Below, piece by piece: positions 18,910-28,707 of a stretch of 64,000 bases of DNA. Numbering within the stretch: the first letter of the stretch is position 1; the number at the start of each line of letters is the position of its first letter. Location: contig NZ_JAPIVS010000002.1 in the NCBI RefSeq assembly GCF_026239695.1, forward strand, positions 124,001-188,000. Direction: 5' to 3'. The translations under genes and the position numbers were made by a program. The notes beneath the pieces were generated by a model, which was given only the letters and a program-made list of their open reading frames with translations, did not search any database and had not been told where the DNA came from. The DNA is from Pedobacter sp. MC2016-15. Lineage in GTDB: Bacteria; Bacteroidota; Bacteroidia; Sphingobacteriales; Sphingobacteriaceae.

Positions 18910-19121
18910 CGGCTGTTTCTGATCGGTTTTAGCAGGTATTCCAGACCATTGAGCCTGATCTCATACATCGTGCCCAGCAGCTCTCCTAATTTACCAGGTG
19001 GAAATCCCTTGCTGTGAAACCATACCAGATAAGACTCTGGCAGGTCGCACAACAGTTTGTCCTTGTATTTGCCAAAAGGCATTCTCATGGTAACCAGGTC
19101 GGTCAAGAGGTTTGGGTTCAT
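18906..19121 (-). CDS. DUF3820 family protein
   Basis: A 71-residue protein with MPFGKYKDKLLCDLPESYL and FHSKGFPPGKLGELL, the signature of the DUF3820 family (sometimes called putative quorum-sensing-regulated virulence factor). The biochemical function is unknown. It lies 9 bp after mfd on the same strand and may be co-transcribed with it. The 3' end overlaps cdsA by 4 bp. Confidence 0.85.
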   Translation of the reverse strand: MNPNLLTDLVTMRMPFGKYKDKLLCDLPESYLVWFHSKGFPPGKLGELLGTMYEIRLNGLEYLLKPIRNSR

Positions 19122-19130
19122 TCTATATGT

Positions 19131-22100
19131 TTATTGAGCCACCATTTCCAGCATTTCTATCGCATCTTCAACCGTTCTGAGGTCTTCAAAAGCAATTCTC
19201 AGCGTATCTTTCACCTCTTTAAGGTTACACATCCTTGGATGCTGCTGCGCAAAGTTCAGGATTTTATGGAACATCGGTGAATCGAAGAAATTGGATTGTT
19301 TGTTCGCAATGAAATAACCTCTGAGCACGCCTTTTTTGAAGCTAAGTTTTTCAAAACCCAGTTTTTTTGCAGACCACTGCAGACGCAGTACGCTCAGCAT
19401 GGTTTTAACAGGTCGTGGGACATTTCCGAAACGATCTTTCAGTGATGTTTCAAAGGCCTTTAGCTGCTCTTCAGTATCCAGTTTGGACAGTTCAGTATAG
19501 AGATTATAACGTTCCGTAATATTGGTAACATAGTCATCAGGAATGTACAGCTCCAGATCGGTATCAATCTGCGTAAAGGTCACGAAAGGGCGTTCCTTGT
19601 CCTCTTTAAAGAGATCTTTGAACTCATCCGATTTCAGTTCCTGTATCGCCTCATCCAGGATCTTATGGTACATTTCGAAACCAATTTCTGCAATAAATCC
19701 GCTTTGTTCTGCACCCAGCAGGTTTCCACTGCCACGGATATCCAGATCGCGCATAGCGATATTGAAGCCACTGCCCAGATCTGAAAACTCTTCGATCGCA
19801 CTGAGGCGTTTTCTGGCTTCTGAAGTCAGCGTGGACAATGGCGGGCTCAGCAGATAACAGAAAGCCTTTTTATTGGATCGTCCTACACGTCCGCGCATCT
19901 GGTGAAGATCGCTCAGTCCGAACATATGGGCATGGTTGATGATGATCGTATTGGCATTTGGAATATCCAGACCTGCCTCAATGATGGTTGTAGCCACCAG
20001 CACATCTTTCTCTCCATTGATAAAGTCGAGCATAACATCTTCCAGAGCATCCCCGTCAAGCTGACCGTGGGCAATACCGATTCTGGCCTTAGGTACCAGC
20101 GTCTGTATCAGTCCACCCAGCTGTGGAAGGTCGTTTACCCGGTTATGGATAAAGAATACCTGTCCACCCCTGTCCAGCTCAAACTGAACGGATTCCTGGA
20201 TGAGTTTATCATTGAAAACATGAAGTTCTGTGTTTACCGCCTGCCTGTTTGGCGGTGGGGTACTCATGATGGAAAGGTCCCTGGCACCCATCAGTGAAAA
20301 GTGCAGTGTTCTTGGGATAGGTGTAGCCGTGAGCGTCAGTGTATCTACGTTTACACGTAGAGCACGCAGTTTCTCCTTGGCAGATACCCCAAATTTCTGT
20401 TCTTCATCAATGATCATGATGCCGAGCGACTTAAACTTAACGTCTTTGCTGAGCAATCTGTGGGTACCAATGATAATATCAATCTTACCTTCGGCTACAA
20501 GCGCCAGGGTCTCCTTGATCTGTTTACTGGTCTTGAAACGGTTGATATAGTCTACACGGCAAGGAAAGTCCTTCAGGCGGCCTGAAAAGGTCTTAAAATG
20601 CTGTAAGGCCAGGATGGTTGTTGGCACCAGCACTGCTGCCTGTTTTCCATTGGCCACAGCTTTAAAAGCTGCCCGTATTGCAATTTCTGTTTTTCCGAAG
20701 CCCACATCCCCACAAACCAGCCGGTCCATCGGATGAGGGGCTTCCATATCTTTTTTGACATCACTGGTAGCTTTTACCTGATCAGGGGTATCTTCATAGA
20801 TAAATGAAGCCTCCAGCTCAGTTTCCAGGTAGCCATCGGGATCAAATGCAGTACCTACCTGAGATTTTCTCAGTGCATACAGTTTGATCAGGTCCCGGGC
20901 AATGTCTTTAACTTTTTTTTTTGTGGTTTTTTTGAGTTTGTCCCAGGCCTCGGTGCCCAGTTTATTCATTTTAGGGGCCGTTCCGTCTTTGCCGCTGTAT
21001 TTTGCGATGCGGTTAAGGGAGTTGATATTCACATAGAGCAGGTCATTATCGGCATAGATGAGCCTGATCATTTCCTGGGTTTTACCATTTACTTCCACCT
21101 TCTCCAGTCCGGCATATTTACCGATACCATGGTCGATATGTGTCACGAAATCTCCGGGTTTAAGGTCCCTGAGGTCTTTCATGGTGATGGCCTGACTGCG
21201 CTGGTACCCTCTTTTTAACTTGTACTTGTAAAACCTGTCGAATATCTGGTGGTCCGTATACAAGGCAATGTGTTGCTGCGGATCGATAAACCCTTCGCGC
21301 AGCTGGATATTTACGGGCACAAACTTCACCGATTTATCAATATCATCGAGGATGGCATACAGGCGTTCTGTCTGTTTTGGGGAAGAACTGGAGATAAAAT
21401 TAAAGATCCCGTTTGTTTCGTTTTCCCTGATGTTATTGATCAGCAGATGGAAATCCTTGTTGAAGGATGGCTGCGGTTTGGTGTCAAAAAGTACCACGTT
21501 CTCTGTGCGGTAGAAAAACTGTTTTCCAAATTCTACCAGTGCAAAATCATGAACGATATCTCCGATCATTTTTTCATCCGAGAAAGCAAATTTGGGATCT
21601 ATCCAGTCCAGGTTTTCCTGTTTATCATTCGCCGGCAGTGCTTTCCAGAGCTCAACAGCTTTTTTATATCCACCTTTGATGATATCCAGGGTAAATTCTA
21701 CGTCTTTGATCCATAGCTGGGTATCTTTGTCAATATAATCGAGCAGGTTGATATTGCTTTCTGTAAGGTATTTGGATTGAACATTTGGAATAATCGTCAG
21801 CGTTTTCACATCTTCGACAGACAGCTGTGTATCAATTTCAAAGGTTCTGATACTCTCCACTTCATCCCCAAAAAATTCAATCCGGTACGGCAGGTCGTGC
21901 GAAAAAGAGAAGATATCCACGATACCACCCCTGATAGAGAACTGCCCGGGTTCATAAACAAAATCGCTGCGTTCAAAATCGTAATCAATCAAAAATTCAT
22001 TGATAAAATCAATTCCCAGTTTGATGCCAATGCTAATTTCAAGGGTGTTTTTTTCGAGAACATTTCTGTCGATCACCTTTTCGGCAAGTGCTTCAGGATA

Positions 22101-22472
22101 GGTAACCACAATTTTGCCGTAGGACGACTGATGGTTGAGCTCATTGAGCACTTCGGCCCTGGCGAGGACATTTCCGGTGTCTACCTGTGTAAAATCAAAT
22201 GATTTACGAAAGGATGAAGGGAATAGCAGCACCTCTTTTTCGAGGATACTTTCCAGGTCGGCCATAAAGTAAGCCGCCTCTTCCCTGTCGGGCAAAATAA
22301 AGAGCTGAGGTTTATGCAGCAGAAAATATGTTGCTACAGCAATCACAGCATCGGAAGAACCTACTAATCCCTTTAGCTGAAGTTTAGTACCTTTACCCGT
22401 GTTGAGGGTCTTTGCCAGCGCTTCGATGCGCTCATCAGTTTTATATCTGTTGATCAGGTCGCGAATGTTCAC
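19131..22472 (-). CDS. mfd: Transcription-repair coupling factor
   Basis: A 1113-residue SF2 translocase that displaces stalled RNA polymerase and recruits UvrA. Order of regions: UvrB-like domains (~1-370), the RNA polymerase-interacting CarD-like domain (~430-500, with DFVTHIDHGIGKYAGL), and the helicase core with GDVGFGKTEIA (near 589), IIDEEQKFGV and TATPIPRTL. The C-terminal TRCF domain covers the last ~100 residues. All main motifs are intact; length is normal. Its 5' end faces the DUF2752 gene across 39 bp. Confidence 0.97.
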   Translation of the reverse strand: MNIRDLINRYKTDERIEALAKTLNTGKGTKLQLKGLVGSSDAVIAVATYFLLHKPQLFILPDREEAAYFMADLESILEKEVLLFPSSFRKSFDFTQVDTGNVLARAEVLNELNHQSSYGKIVVTYPEALAEKVIDRNVLEKNTLEISIGIKLGIDFINEFLIDYDFERSDFVYEPGQFSIRGGIVDIFSFSHDLPYRIEFFGDEVESIRTFEIDTQLSVEDVKTLTIIPNVQSKYLTESNINLLDYIDKDTQLWIKDVEFTLDIIKGGYKKAVELWKALPANDKQENLDWIDPKFAFSDEKMIGDIVHDFALVEFGKQFFYRTENVVLFDTKPQPSFNKDFHLLINNIRENETNGIFNFISSSSPKQTERLYAILDDIDKSVKFVPVNIQLREGFIDPQQHIALYTDHQIFDRFYKYKLKRGYQRSQAITMKDLRDLKPGDFVTHIDHGIGKYAGLEKVEVNGKTQEMIRLIYADNDLLYVNINSLNRIAKYSGKDGTAPKMNKLGTEAWDKLKKTTKKKVKDIARDLIKLYALRKSQVGTAFDPDGYLETELEASFIYEDTPDQVKATSDVKKDMEAPHPMDRLVCGDVGFGKTEIAIRAAFKAVANGKQAAVLVPTTILALQHFKTFSGRLKDFPCRVDYINRFKTSKQIKETLALVAEGKIDIIIGTHRLLSKDVKFKSLGIMIIDEEQKFGVSAKEKLRALRVNVDTLTLTATPIPRTLHFSLMGARDLSIMSTPPPNRQAVNTELHVFNDKLIQESVQFELDRGGQVFFIHNRVNDLPQLGGLIQTLVPKARIGIAHGQLDGDALEDVMLDFINGEKDVLVATTIIEAGLDIPNANTIIINHAHMFGLSDLHQMRGRVGRSNKKAFCYLLSPPLSTLTSEARKRLSAIEEFSDLGSGFNIAMRDLDIRGSGNLLGAEQSGFIAEIGFEMYHKILDEAIQELKSDEFKDLFKEDKERPFVTFTQIDTDLELYIPDDYVTNITERYNLYTELSKLDTEEQLKAFETSLKDRFGNVPRPVKTMLSVLRLQWSAKKLGFEKLSFKKGVLRGYFIANKQSNFFDSPMFHKILNFAQQHPRMCNLKEVKDTLRIAFEDLRTVEDAIEMLEMVAQ

Positions 22473-22511
22473 TCTGCAAATGTAAGACTTATGAATTGCT
22501 AATCTGTAACA

Positions 22512-22865
22512 ATGCAGCTATTAATGACTCTAAAATTCAAAACAGGGAAGCCAAATTGGTTGATGCGAATTCCTCTGGAGCTGATTTTCTGGATTGCGGC
22601 CTTTGTATTTCTGGCCATGGCAAAACCGGCAGCACATCCTGAGGAGATACATTTCACATTTTGTCCGCTGGCAAACCTGGGCCTGGGCTGGTGCCCCGGA
22701 TGCGGACTTGGAAGGGCGATCACGCTGATTTTCCATGGCAGCATCAGGGAGAGTTTTCACTTTCACTGGCTGGGCATCCCCGCCGTACTGATCATCAGTT
22801 TGAGAATGGTCACGCTTTTGCGGTACGAAAGGATTAAGATTTTGAATAATAGAAAGGAGAAATAA
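22512..22865 (+). CDS. DUF2752 domain-containing membrane protein
   Basis: A 117-residue protein with two hydrophobic helices (~19-39 and ~85-103) and the conserved WCPGCGLGRAI motif that defines DUF2752. The function is unknown; the CxxC could bind metal or undergo redox change, which is inference. It is followed after 2 bp by a TM2 gene, so the two are one transcription unit. Confidence 0.87.
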   Translation: MQLLMTLKFKTGKPNWLMRIPLELIFWIAAFVFLAMAKPAAHPEEIHFTFCPLANLGLGWCPGCGLGRAITLIFHGSIRESFHFHWLGIPAVLIISLRMVTLLRYERIKILNNRKEK

Positions 22866-22867
22866 TT

Positions 22868-23230
22868 ATGTACAATTCACCATTTATGATGCTTCCGGGC
22901 ATCTCGCCCCAGGAGTTTTCTTATTTACAAACTGCAACAACGGGCTTTAGTGAACAGCAGTTAAACGGGTTTCTTTTGGTATACAGCAGTAAAAGAAGGA
23001 GTCCTGATGATATGATCCTTTATTGTGTTCTTGGATTTTTTGTACCTGGTCTGTCCCGTTTTCTGGTGAATCAGATCGGTATGGGTATCCTGTACTTTTT
23101 CACCTACGGACTGTGTGCAATTGGTACGATCATCGACCTGGTCAATTATAAAAGCCTGGCGTTTGAATACAACCAGAAGATGGTATTTGAGAGTCTGCAG
23201 ATGGTAAAAATCGGTACCACCATCCAATAA
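22868..23230 (+). CDS. TM2 domain-containing membrane protein
   Basis: A 120-residue protein with a soluble N-terminus (~1-50) and a TM2-like helical hairpin: DDMILYCVLGFFVPGLSRFL followed by GMGILYFFTYG and IGTIIDLVNY. Function unknown. It follows DUF2752 by 2 bp, and the Nif3-like gene starts 16 bp downstream with its own possible -7 element, so the end of this small operon is uncertain. Confidence 0.8.
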   Translation: MYNSPFMMLPGISPQEFSYLQTATTGFSEQQLNGFLLVYSSKRRSPDDMILYCVLGFFVPGLSRFLVNQIGMGILYFFTYGLCAIGTIIDLVNYKSLAFEYNQKMVFESLQMVKIGTTIQ

Positions 23231-23246
23231 TTTGTATATTTACGGG

Positions 23247-24344
23247 ATGAGACTAGCCACACTGATCAAACATCTGGAAGAATATGCGCCCCTGAGTTAC
23301 CAGGAGGATTATGACAATTCCGGATTGCTTACAGGTGATGTAAACCAGGAAATCACCGGTGCTTTAGTGGCGCTGGACTGTATAGAGGAGATTGTTGATG
23401 AGGCTATTGCGAAAGGCTGTAACCTCATCATTACCCACCATCCCATCGTATTTAAGGGATTAAAGAAGCTGACAGGCAGAACTTACGTAGAGCGTGTAGT
23501 GCTGAAGGCCATTAAAAATAACATCGCATTATATGCGATTCATACGAACCTTGACAGCGTTCATAATGGCGTAAACGGGGTGATCTGCAAACGGCTTGGC
23601 CTGCAGCAACCGAAAATACTGCAGGCGCGTGGCGGATTGCTGAAAAAACTGGTGACCTTCTGCCCTACTGCACAGGCTCCGCAGCTGAGAGCAGCTCTTT
23701 TTGCTGCAGGTGCGGGAAATATCTCGGCTTATAGCGACTGCAGTTTTAATACTGAAGGTACAGGAACTTTTAAAGCTGGAGATGGCACACAACCTTTTGT
23801 GGGTGCACAGGGCATACAGCATGAGGAGCCGGAAACGAGGATTGAGACCATATTTTATAAACACCAGGAACGTCAGGTGCTGCTGGCGCTGCTTCAAAAC
23901 CACCCTTATGAGGAAGTTGCATATGATATTTATGCACTTGAAAATACATCAGCCAATGTTGGTTCAGGTATGGTGGGCTGGCTGGAAGAAGAAATGGAGG
24001 CCTCAGAATTTTTGTCGCTGGTAAAATCCAGGATGAACGTAAGCGTGATCAGACATACCCGACAAACCGGCAGGAAGATCAAAAAAGTGGCTGTTTGTGG
24101 TGGTTCTGGTAGTTTTCTGCTCAGTCAGGCAATTGCTGCAGGAGCTGACGCTTTTGTCACTGCAGATTTTAAGTACCATGAGTTTTTTGATGCTGATGGA
24201 AAACTGATCATTGCCGATATCGGACACTTTGAAAGTGAACAATTTACATCCGATTTGTTGATAGATATTATTCGGGAAAAATTTCCTAACTTTGCGATCC
24301 GTTTAACGGAGCATAATACAAACCCCATAAATTATTTCATTTAA
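23247..24344 (+). CDS. Nif3-like dinuclear metal center protein
   Basis: A 365-residue protein of the Nif3/YqfO family, a hexameric toroid with two metals per subunit. Ligand motifs are ITHHPIVFKGLKKL and IHTNLDSVHNGVN in the N-terminal half and IADIGHFESEQF in the C-terminal half. The central ~100 residues are the PII-like insert found in the long members. It is often annotated GTP cyclohydrolase I type 2 without proof. ATG 23247 is chosen over an upstream TTG; TATATTTA, one mismatch from the -7 consensus, lies 4 nt before it. TAATG overlaps the next gene. Confidence 0.92.
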   Translation: MRLATLIKHLEEYAPLSYQEDYDNSGLLTGDVNQEITGALVALDCIEEIVDEAIAKGCNLIITHHPIVFKGLKKLTGRTYVERVVLKAIKNNIALYAIHTNLDSVHNGVNGVICKRLGLQQPKILQARGGLLKKLVTFCPTAQAPQLRAALFAAGAGNISAYSDCSFNTEGTGTFKAGDGTQPFVGAQGIQHEEPETRIETIFYKHQERQVLLALLQNHPYEEVAYDIYALENTSANVGSGMVGWLEEEMEASEFLSLVKSRMNVSVIRHTRQTGRKIKKVAVCGGSGSFLLSQAIAAGADAFVTADFKYHEFFDADGKLIIADIGHFESEQFTSDLLIDIIREKFPNFAIRLTEHNTNPINYFI

Positions 24345-25087
24345 TGGAACAAACTGTAGAGCAAAAGCTAAAAGCTTTGTACGAATTACAAACCCTTCAT
24401 ACAAAAATTGATAAAATACGTCAGATCCGCGGTGAATTGCCTATGGAAGTGGCTGATTTAGAGGATGAAGTTGCAGGATTGGAAACGCGTATACAAAAAT
24501 TCAAGGCTGAATTGGATGAAACTGAGGATGCCATTGTAACGCGTAAAAACATGATCAAGGAAGCTCAGAACCTGATCAAAAAGTATGATACGCAATTAAA
24601 AGAGGTAAAAAATAATCGTGAATACGATGCTTTAACAAAAGAAGTGGAAATCCAGTCGCTGGAAATTCAGGTTTGTGAAAAGAAAATCAGAGAGCATGGT
24701 TTTGAAATTGCTTCAAAAACTGAGATCTATGAAAAAGCATTAGCTGATCTTGAAGCAAGAAAAGGTGATCTTGACATTAAAAAGGGGGAATTGCAAACGA
24801 TCACTGCTGAAACAGAGAAAGATGAACTTGCTTTAACCAAAAAATCAGAAAAAGCAGAAGCTGGCATCGAAGACAGATTGCTGGTAGCTTACAGAAGATT
24901 GAGAGGAAATGCTGTAAACGGACTTGCGGTTGTTACTATCGACCGTGATTCATGTTCAGGATGTTTCAACCAGATCCCACCTCAGCGTCAGCTTGATATC
25001 CGTCAGCGTAAAAAAATCATCGTATGTGAACACTGCGGTAGAATTTTAGTTGATGAGGCATTAACACAGGAATCAGTTCCGGCTTAA
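24344..25087 (+). CDS. Zinc ribbon domain protein (C4-type, DUF164/CdsZ-like)
   Basis: A 247-residue protein: an N-terminal coiled-coil hairpin (~5-180) rich in Glu and Lys, then a C-terminal zinc ribbon with CSGCFNQIPP and CEHCGRILV. Homologues such as chlamydial CT398 bind export or sigma-54 proteins, but in Bacteroidota the role is unknown. The start ATG overlaps the Nif3-like stop by 1 nt (TAATG), which indicates translational coupling. A clear intrinsic terminator follows 23 bp after the stop. Confidence 0.9.
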   Translation: MEQTVEQKLKALYELQTLHTKIDKIRQIRGELPMEVADLEDEVAGLETRIQKFKAELDETEDAIVTRKNMIKEAQNLIKKYDTQLKEVKNNREYDALTKEVEIQSLEIQVCEKKIREHGFEIASKTEIYEKALADLEARKGDLDIKKGELQTITAETEKDELALTKKSEKAEAGIEDRLLVAYRRLRGNAVNGLAVVTIDRDSCSGCFNQIPPQRQLDIRQRKKIIVCEHCGRILVDEALTQESVPA

Positions 25088-25110
25088 TCAGCTGAAAAAA
25101 TATAGGAGAA

Positions 25111-25140
25111 ACGGTCAGGTGTAAATCTGGCCGTTTTTTT
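25111..25140 (+). terminator. Intrinsic terminator of the Nif3/zinc-ribbon unit
   Basis: ACGGTCAG pairs with CTGGCCGT (8 bp, one G-T), loop of 8 nt, followed by seven T residues. Confidence 0.85.
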
Positions 25141-25165
25141 GTTATGAATAGATTTTTTTACAACT

Positions 25166-26671
25166 ATGCCTACTAAAAGCCACTTTATATTACTGATTAA
25201 ATCTGCCATTTTTTGCCTCTTCCTTGCTCTTCCAAATACTGTCTTTGCCAATTTTGATTTCAATGCCAACTGCCTCAAGGCCTACCAGCTGATTTTTGAG
25301 TTGAAACTGAATGCTGCCCGTCAGCTGATCGCGGCGGAAAAACGAACACATCCAAAAAATGCAATTGTACCGCTGCTGGAAAATTATGCAGATTATTTTC
25401 ACCTGATTACTTCGGAGAATAAACTTGATTTTGACCGGCTTAAAGAAGAAAAATCGCGGCGTCTGGATATCATTGAGGACCAGGAAAGCAATTCTCCCTA
25501 TTACCTGTATGCCCAGGCAGAGATCAATCTCCAGTGGGCTCTCCTCAGGAGCCGCTACGGTGAGTTTTTTGCTGCGGCAAGGGAAATCAGGAAGGCCAAT
25601 TCGCAGTTGCAGGAGAACAGTAAAAAATACCCGGGGTTCCATTTGAATAGTAAAGGCATAGGCCTGATCAATGTTTTTCTTGGCAACCTGCCTGACGGTA
25701 TTTTAAAAAGCGCTCTTTCTACATTTGGTATTAAAGGGGATGTCCAGAAGGGACTGACGATGCTGGATAACCTGGCGCAAAACCTTCCCCGGTCTACCTA
25801 TGAGCCTTTCTACGAAGAGGTTATTTTCTATTATTCCTATGTGCTGTCAGACATCGTACACGCTCCTGATGCCTACGCTAAGACCATGAAATATACTGCG
25901 AGAATACCGGACAGCAGTTTATTGAAGGTTTATATGCAGGGTTATGTATGTGCCAGAAATGCGCATACGGATGAAGCGATTGCTATCCTGGCATCCCGCC
26001 CTTCCGGAGATGCGTATGCAGCATTCCCCTATCTGGAGTTGTTGCTGGGAACGGCAAAACTCAATAAACTGGATTATTCAGCTTCTGCCAGTTTCAAAAA
26101 GTTTCTGGCTTTAAATAAAGGCGTGAATTACATTAAAGATGCTAACCTTCACTTGTCATGGGTGGCTTTGTTAAATGGCGACACAGGCACTTACAATGCA
26201 TATATTGCTAAAGTTAAAGGCATGGGTTATACTTACGGTGAAAAAGATAAGCAGGCCATGAATGAAGCCGCAGCTCCTGCGCCAAATGCCGCGCTTCTGA
26301 AAGCGCGGTTATTGTTTGACGGGGGGTATTACAGCAAAGCCCTGGAGAGCTTGTCCGGAAAAGATGCTGCTGATTTCAGGACTGCCAAGGATAAGGCTGA
26401 ATTCTCCTATCGCGCAGCAAGGATATACGATGCCATGGATAAGGATGACCTTGCTTTGCTCAGCTATCAGAATGCAATCAACTATGGCAAAGGCTTGAAA
26501 TATTATTATGCAGCCAATTCAGCCTTAAATATGGGCAAAATCTATATCAGAAAGAATAATCCCGCAAGAGCAAAGGCCTGCTTAAATCAGGCCATTGGCA
26601 TGAAGGATCATGAATATGAGAATAGCATTGAAACCCAGGCAAAGGAGGCCTTGAAAAGGATTAAAAACTAA
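25166..26671 (+). CDS. TPR-repeat protein with signal peptide
   Basis: A 501-residue predicted exported protein: the N-terminal helix LLIKSAIFCLFLALPNTVFA looks like a Sec signal peptide cleaved after VFA. The remainder is all-helical with tetratricopeptide-like repeats, clearest in the last ~130 residues (YSKALESLSG, DDLALLSYQNAINYG, NPARAKACLNQAIG). TPR proteins act as scaffolds; no partner is evident. It stands alone between a terminator and a convergent lipoprotein gene whose stop codon abuts its own. Confidence 0.75.
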   Translation: MPTKSHFILLIKSAIFCLFLALPNTVFANFDFNANCLKAYQLIFELKLNAARQLIAAEKRTHPKNAIVPLLENYADYFHLITSENKLDFDRLKEEKSRRLDIIEDQESNSPYYLYAQAEINLQWALLRSRYGEFFAAAREIRKANSQLQENSKKYPGFHLNSKGIGLINVFLGNLPDGILKSALSTFGIKGDVQKGLTMLDNLAQNLPRSTYEPFYEEVIFYYSYVLSDIVHAPDAYAKTMKYTARIPDSSLLKVYMQGYVCARNAHTDEAIAILASRPSGDAYAAFPYLELLLGTAKLNKLDYSASASFKKFLALNKGVNYIKDANLHLSWVALLNGDTGTYNAYIAKVKGMGYTYGEKDKQAMNEAAAPAPNAALLKARLLFDGGYYSKALESLSGKDAADFRTAKDKAEFSYRAARIYDAMDKDDLALLSYQNAINYGKGLKYYYAANSALNMGKIYIRKNNPARAKACLNQAIGMKDHEYENSIETQAKEALKRIKN

Positions 26672-27502
26672 CTATTTCTTTTGTTTATTGGTATCATCCA
26701 ATGCAGCTTCTGCGGTAGTAAGTGCCCCTACTGCTCCAACGAGTCCTACAATGGCAATTGTTTTTCCAAACCCGGTGGATTTACCAATGGTGAAAACATC
26801 ACCCGGGTTATTGCTGTACTCATACAGTTGGTTTGGACCTGTATGAGATTTGGTTACGCTGGATACAAAAAAGTCCAGCTCAGAGGTAAATGGACGCGGC
26901 TGGTTATCTTTAAGGGTGTATAAGGTGAGGTAGCTTTTGAATTTCAGCGGAGAGTTTTCTTCTGAGAAGCTTGCAGTTTTTGCATTGAATTGTCCCGAAC
27001 CATCCAGATAGGTTAAGAAAACCTTTTTAAATTCTGCCTTATCAATATCATTCATCCCCACTTTATTCAGAATATTGGTCGTTCTGGTTACTTTGGAATG
27101 TGGTGGGATAAAACTCTCCTCGCGCGATACCTTTGCAGTAGCATTCATAACACCGTCAGTAAAAGTATCTCCTCTCCTTGACCATTGCGTGCTGATAGCT
27201 GAACTAGTACCATTGATCTGTATTTCATCATCTACATAGCTGTACGCCCTGTTATCTGTAATTACAGCAGATTTGGCCCAGTTGATATAAACGGGCTCAT
27301 TCAGCTTGTTGAATACTTCAACATTAACGGGGGTGTTTTCTCCGGAAAAACTATAGTTGACAATTACAGAGTCGTTCTCGACAGTAAAAATTCCTGTGGA
27401 TTCATTCCTTTTGGCCGCTGAGCTGGAAAGAGTGCTCATCTGATAAGAACTGCATGCAGAAAATGTGATGGCGATTGCCACAATCAATAACAGCTTTTTC
27501 AT
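26672..27502 (-). CDS. Hypothetical lipoprotein
   Basis: A 276-residue protein with a lipoprotein signal: MKKLLLIVAIAITFSAC, Cys17 as the lipidation site. After it comes a Ser/Thr-rich segment and a beta-rich body with a C-terminal Gly/Ala-rich hydrophobic stretch (IAIVGLVGAVGALTTAEAAL) that could be a membrane segment. I do not recognise the family. It is a single-gene unit: convergent with the TPR gene on one side, 57 bp downstream of the KAS III-like gene on the other. Confidence 0.65.
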   Translation of the reverse strand: MKKLLLIVAIAITFSACSSYQMSTLSSSAAKRNESTGIFTVENDSVIVNYSFSGENTPVNVEVFNKLNEPVYINWAKSAVITDNRAYSYVDDEIQINGTSSAISTQWSRRGDTFTDGVMNATAKVSREESFIPPHSKVTRTTNILNKVGMNDIDKAEFKKVFLTYLDGSGQFNAKTASFSEENSPLKFKSYLTLYTLKDNQPRPFTSELDFFVSSVTKSHTGPNQLYEYSNNPGDVFTIGKSTGFGKTIAIVGLVGAVGALTTAEAALDDTNKQKK

Positions 27503-27559
27503 AGGTATTCATTTGGTAAACCTAAAATACAAAATCGAAAGCTGATTATCTATAATCTA

Positions 27560-28639
27560 TCAAAATTTATACACAAATGCATTGATATGCATGCCTGCTC
27601 CTACTGATGTAAAAATGGCGTATTCTCCTTTTTTGATTTTGTAACCTTCTACCTGTCCCCTGCGAACTAAGTCGAGCAAGGTTGGAATGGTAGCCACCGA
27701 GCTGTTTCCCAGCCATGAGATGGTCATAGGAACCAGGTTTTCCGGTACGGTATCCATATCATATAGCTTAAACAACCTTTTCATGATCGCATTATCCATC
27801 TTTCCATTTGCCTGATGAATAAATACGGTTTTGATGTCATTTATGCTGATACCAGCTTTGTCGATTGCGCTTTTAACAACCTGGGGAACGTTTACCACTG
27901 CAAATTCATACAGTTTACGGCCATTCATTTTGAGGTATAAATTATCGTCAGTTACTGTAGGATTTCCACTCGGTCCCATCACGAGCAGGTTGGAATAATT
28001 ACCGGCATAAGTATTGGTTTTATGCGCAATGACGCCTGTAGGTTCTGCAGATTCCTGTGCGCGGAAGATCACTGCTCCGGCACCGTCAGAGAAGATCATA
28101 CTGTCGCGGTCGTGTGGATCGATAATCCTGGAAAGCGTTTCTGCACCGATTACAAGAACGGTTTTCGCATCTCCGCTCTGGATCAGGTAATTTGCCTGAA
28201 TAGAGCCCTGTACCCAACCCGGACAGCCGAATATAAGGTCATAGGCCACACATTCCGGATTATTGATCTCCAGCTGTTGTTTAACCTTGGCGGCAAGTGC
28301 GGGAAGCATATCCATACGGTTGCTCCCTTTTTCGATATCCCCGAAGTTATGGCAGAAAATGATGTGGTCGATAGTTTCTTTATCAATACCGGCATCATCA
28401 ATAGCACGCTGAGCGGCAATAGCAGCGATATTGCTGTTTAACATATGGTCGTCAATGTATCGGCGTTCCATGATCTCAGTGATCTCAGAAAACTTACTGA
28501 TGATTTCCGTAATGTTCTTTTCAATGATAGCTCCGTTCTCGTAAAAGATAGAACTTAGGAATGATTCGCCTGAAATAATGTTCTCGGGGATGTAAGATCC
28601 TGTTCCTGTGATTACTGAAAAAAGCTGTTTATTATTCAT
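27560..28639 (-). CDS. 3-oxoacyl-ACP synthase III family protein (orphan)
   Basis: A 359-residue thiolase-fold enzyme. The KAS III triad is visible: Cys in FGCPGWVQG (near residue 138), His in FIHQANGK (near 272) and Asn in LGNSSVATIP (near 312). It therefore should condense an acyl starter with malonyl-ACP or act as a related acyltransferase. The stretch GCPGW differs from the ACSGF typical of primary FabH, and the protein is longer, so it is more likely a specialised KAS III than the housekeeping FabH. No other fatty-acid or polyketide gene is nearby. Confidence 0.85.
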   Translation of the reverse strand: MNNKQLFSVITGTGSYIPENIISGESFLSSIFYENGAIIEKNITEIISKFSEITEIMERRYIDDHMLNSNIAAIAAQRAIDDAGIDKETIDHIIFCHNFGDIEKGSNRMDMLPALAAKVKQQLEINNPECVAYDLIFGCPGWVQGSIQANYLIQSGDAKTVLVIGAETLSRIIDPHDRDSMIFSDGAGAVIFRAQESAEPTGVIAHKTNTYAGNYSNLLVMGPSGNPTVTDDNLYLKMNGRKLYEFAVVNVPQVVKSAIDKAGISINDIKTVFIHQANGKMDNAIMKRLFKLYDMDTVPENLVPMTISWLGNSSVATIPTLLDLVRRGQVEGYKIKKGEYAIFTSVGAGMHINAFVYKF

Positions 28640-28707
28640 TATACTGTACCGTAGACTGTTTTGGTATTTGGTATAAACCTATGATTAATTTCTTGAATAT
28701 AAAAATT

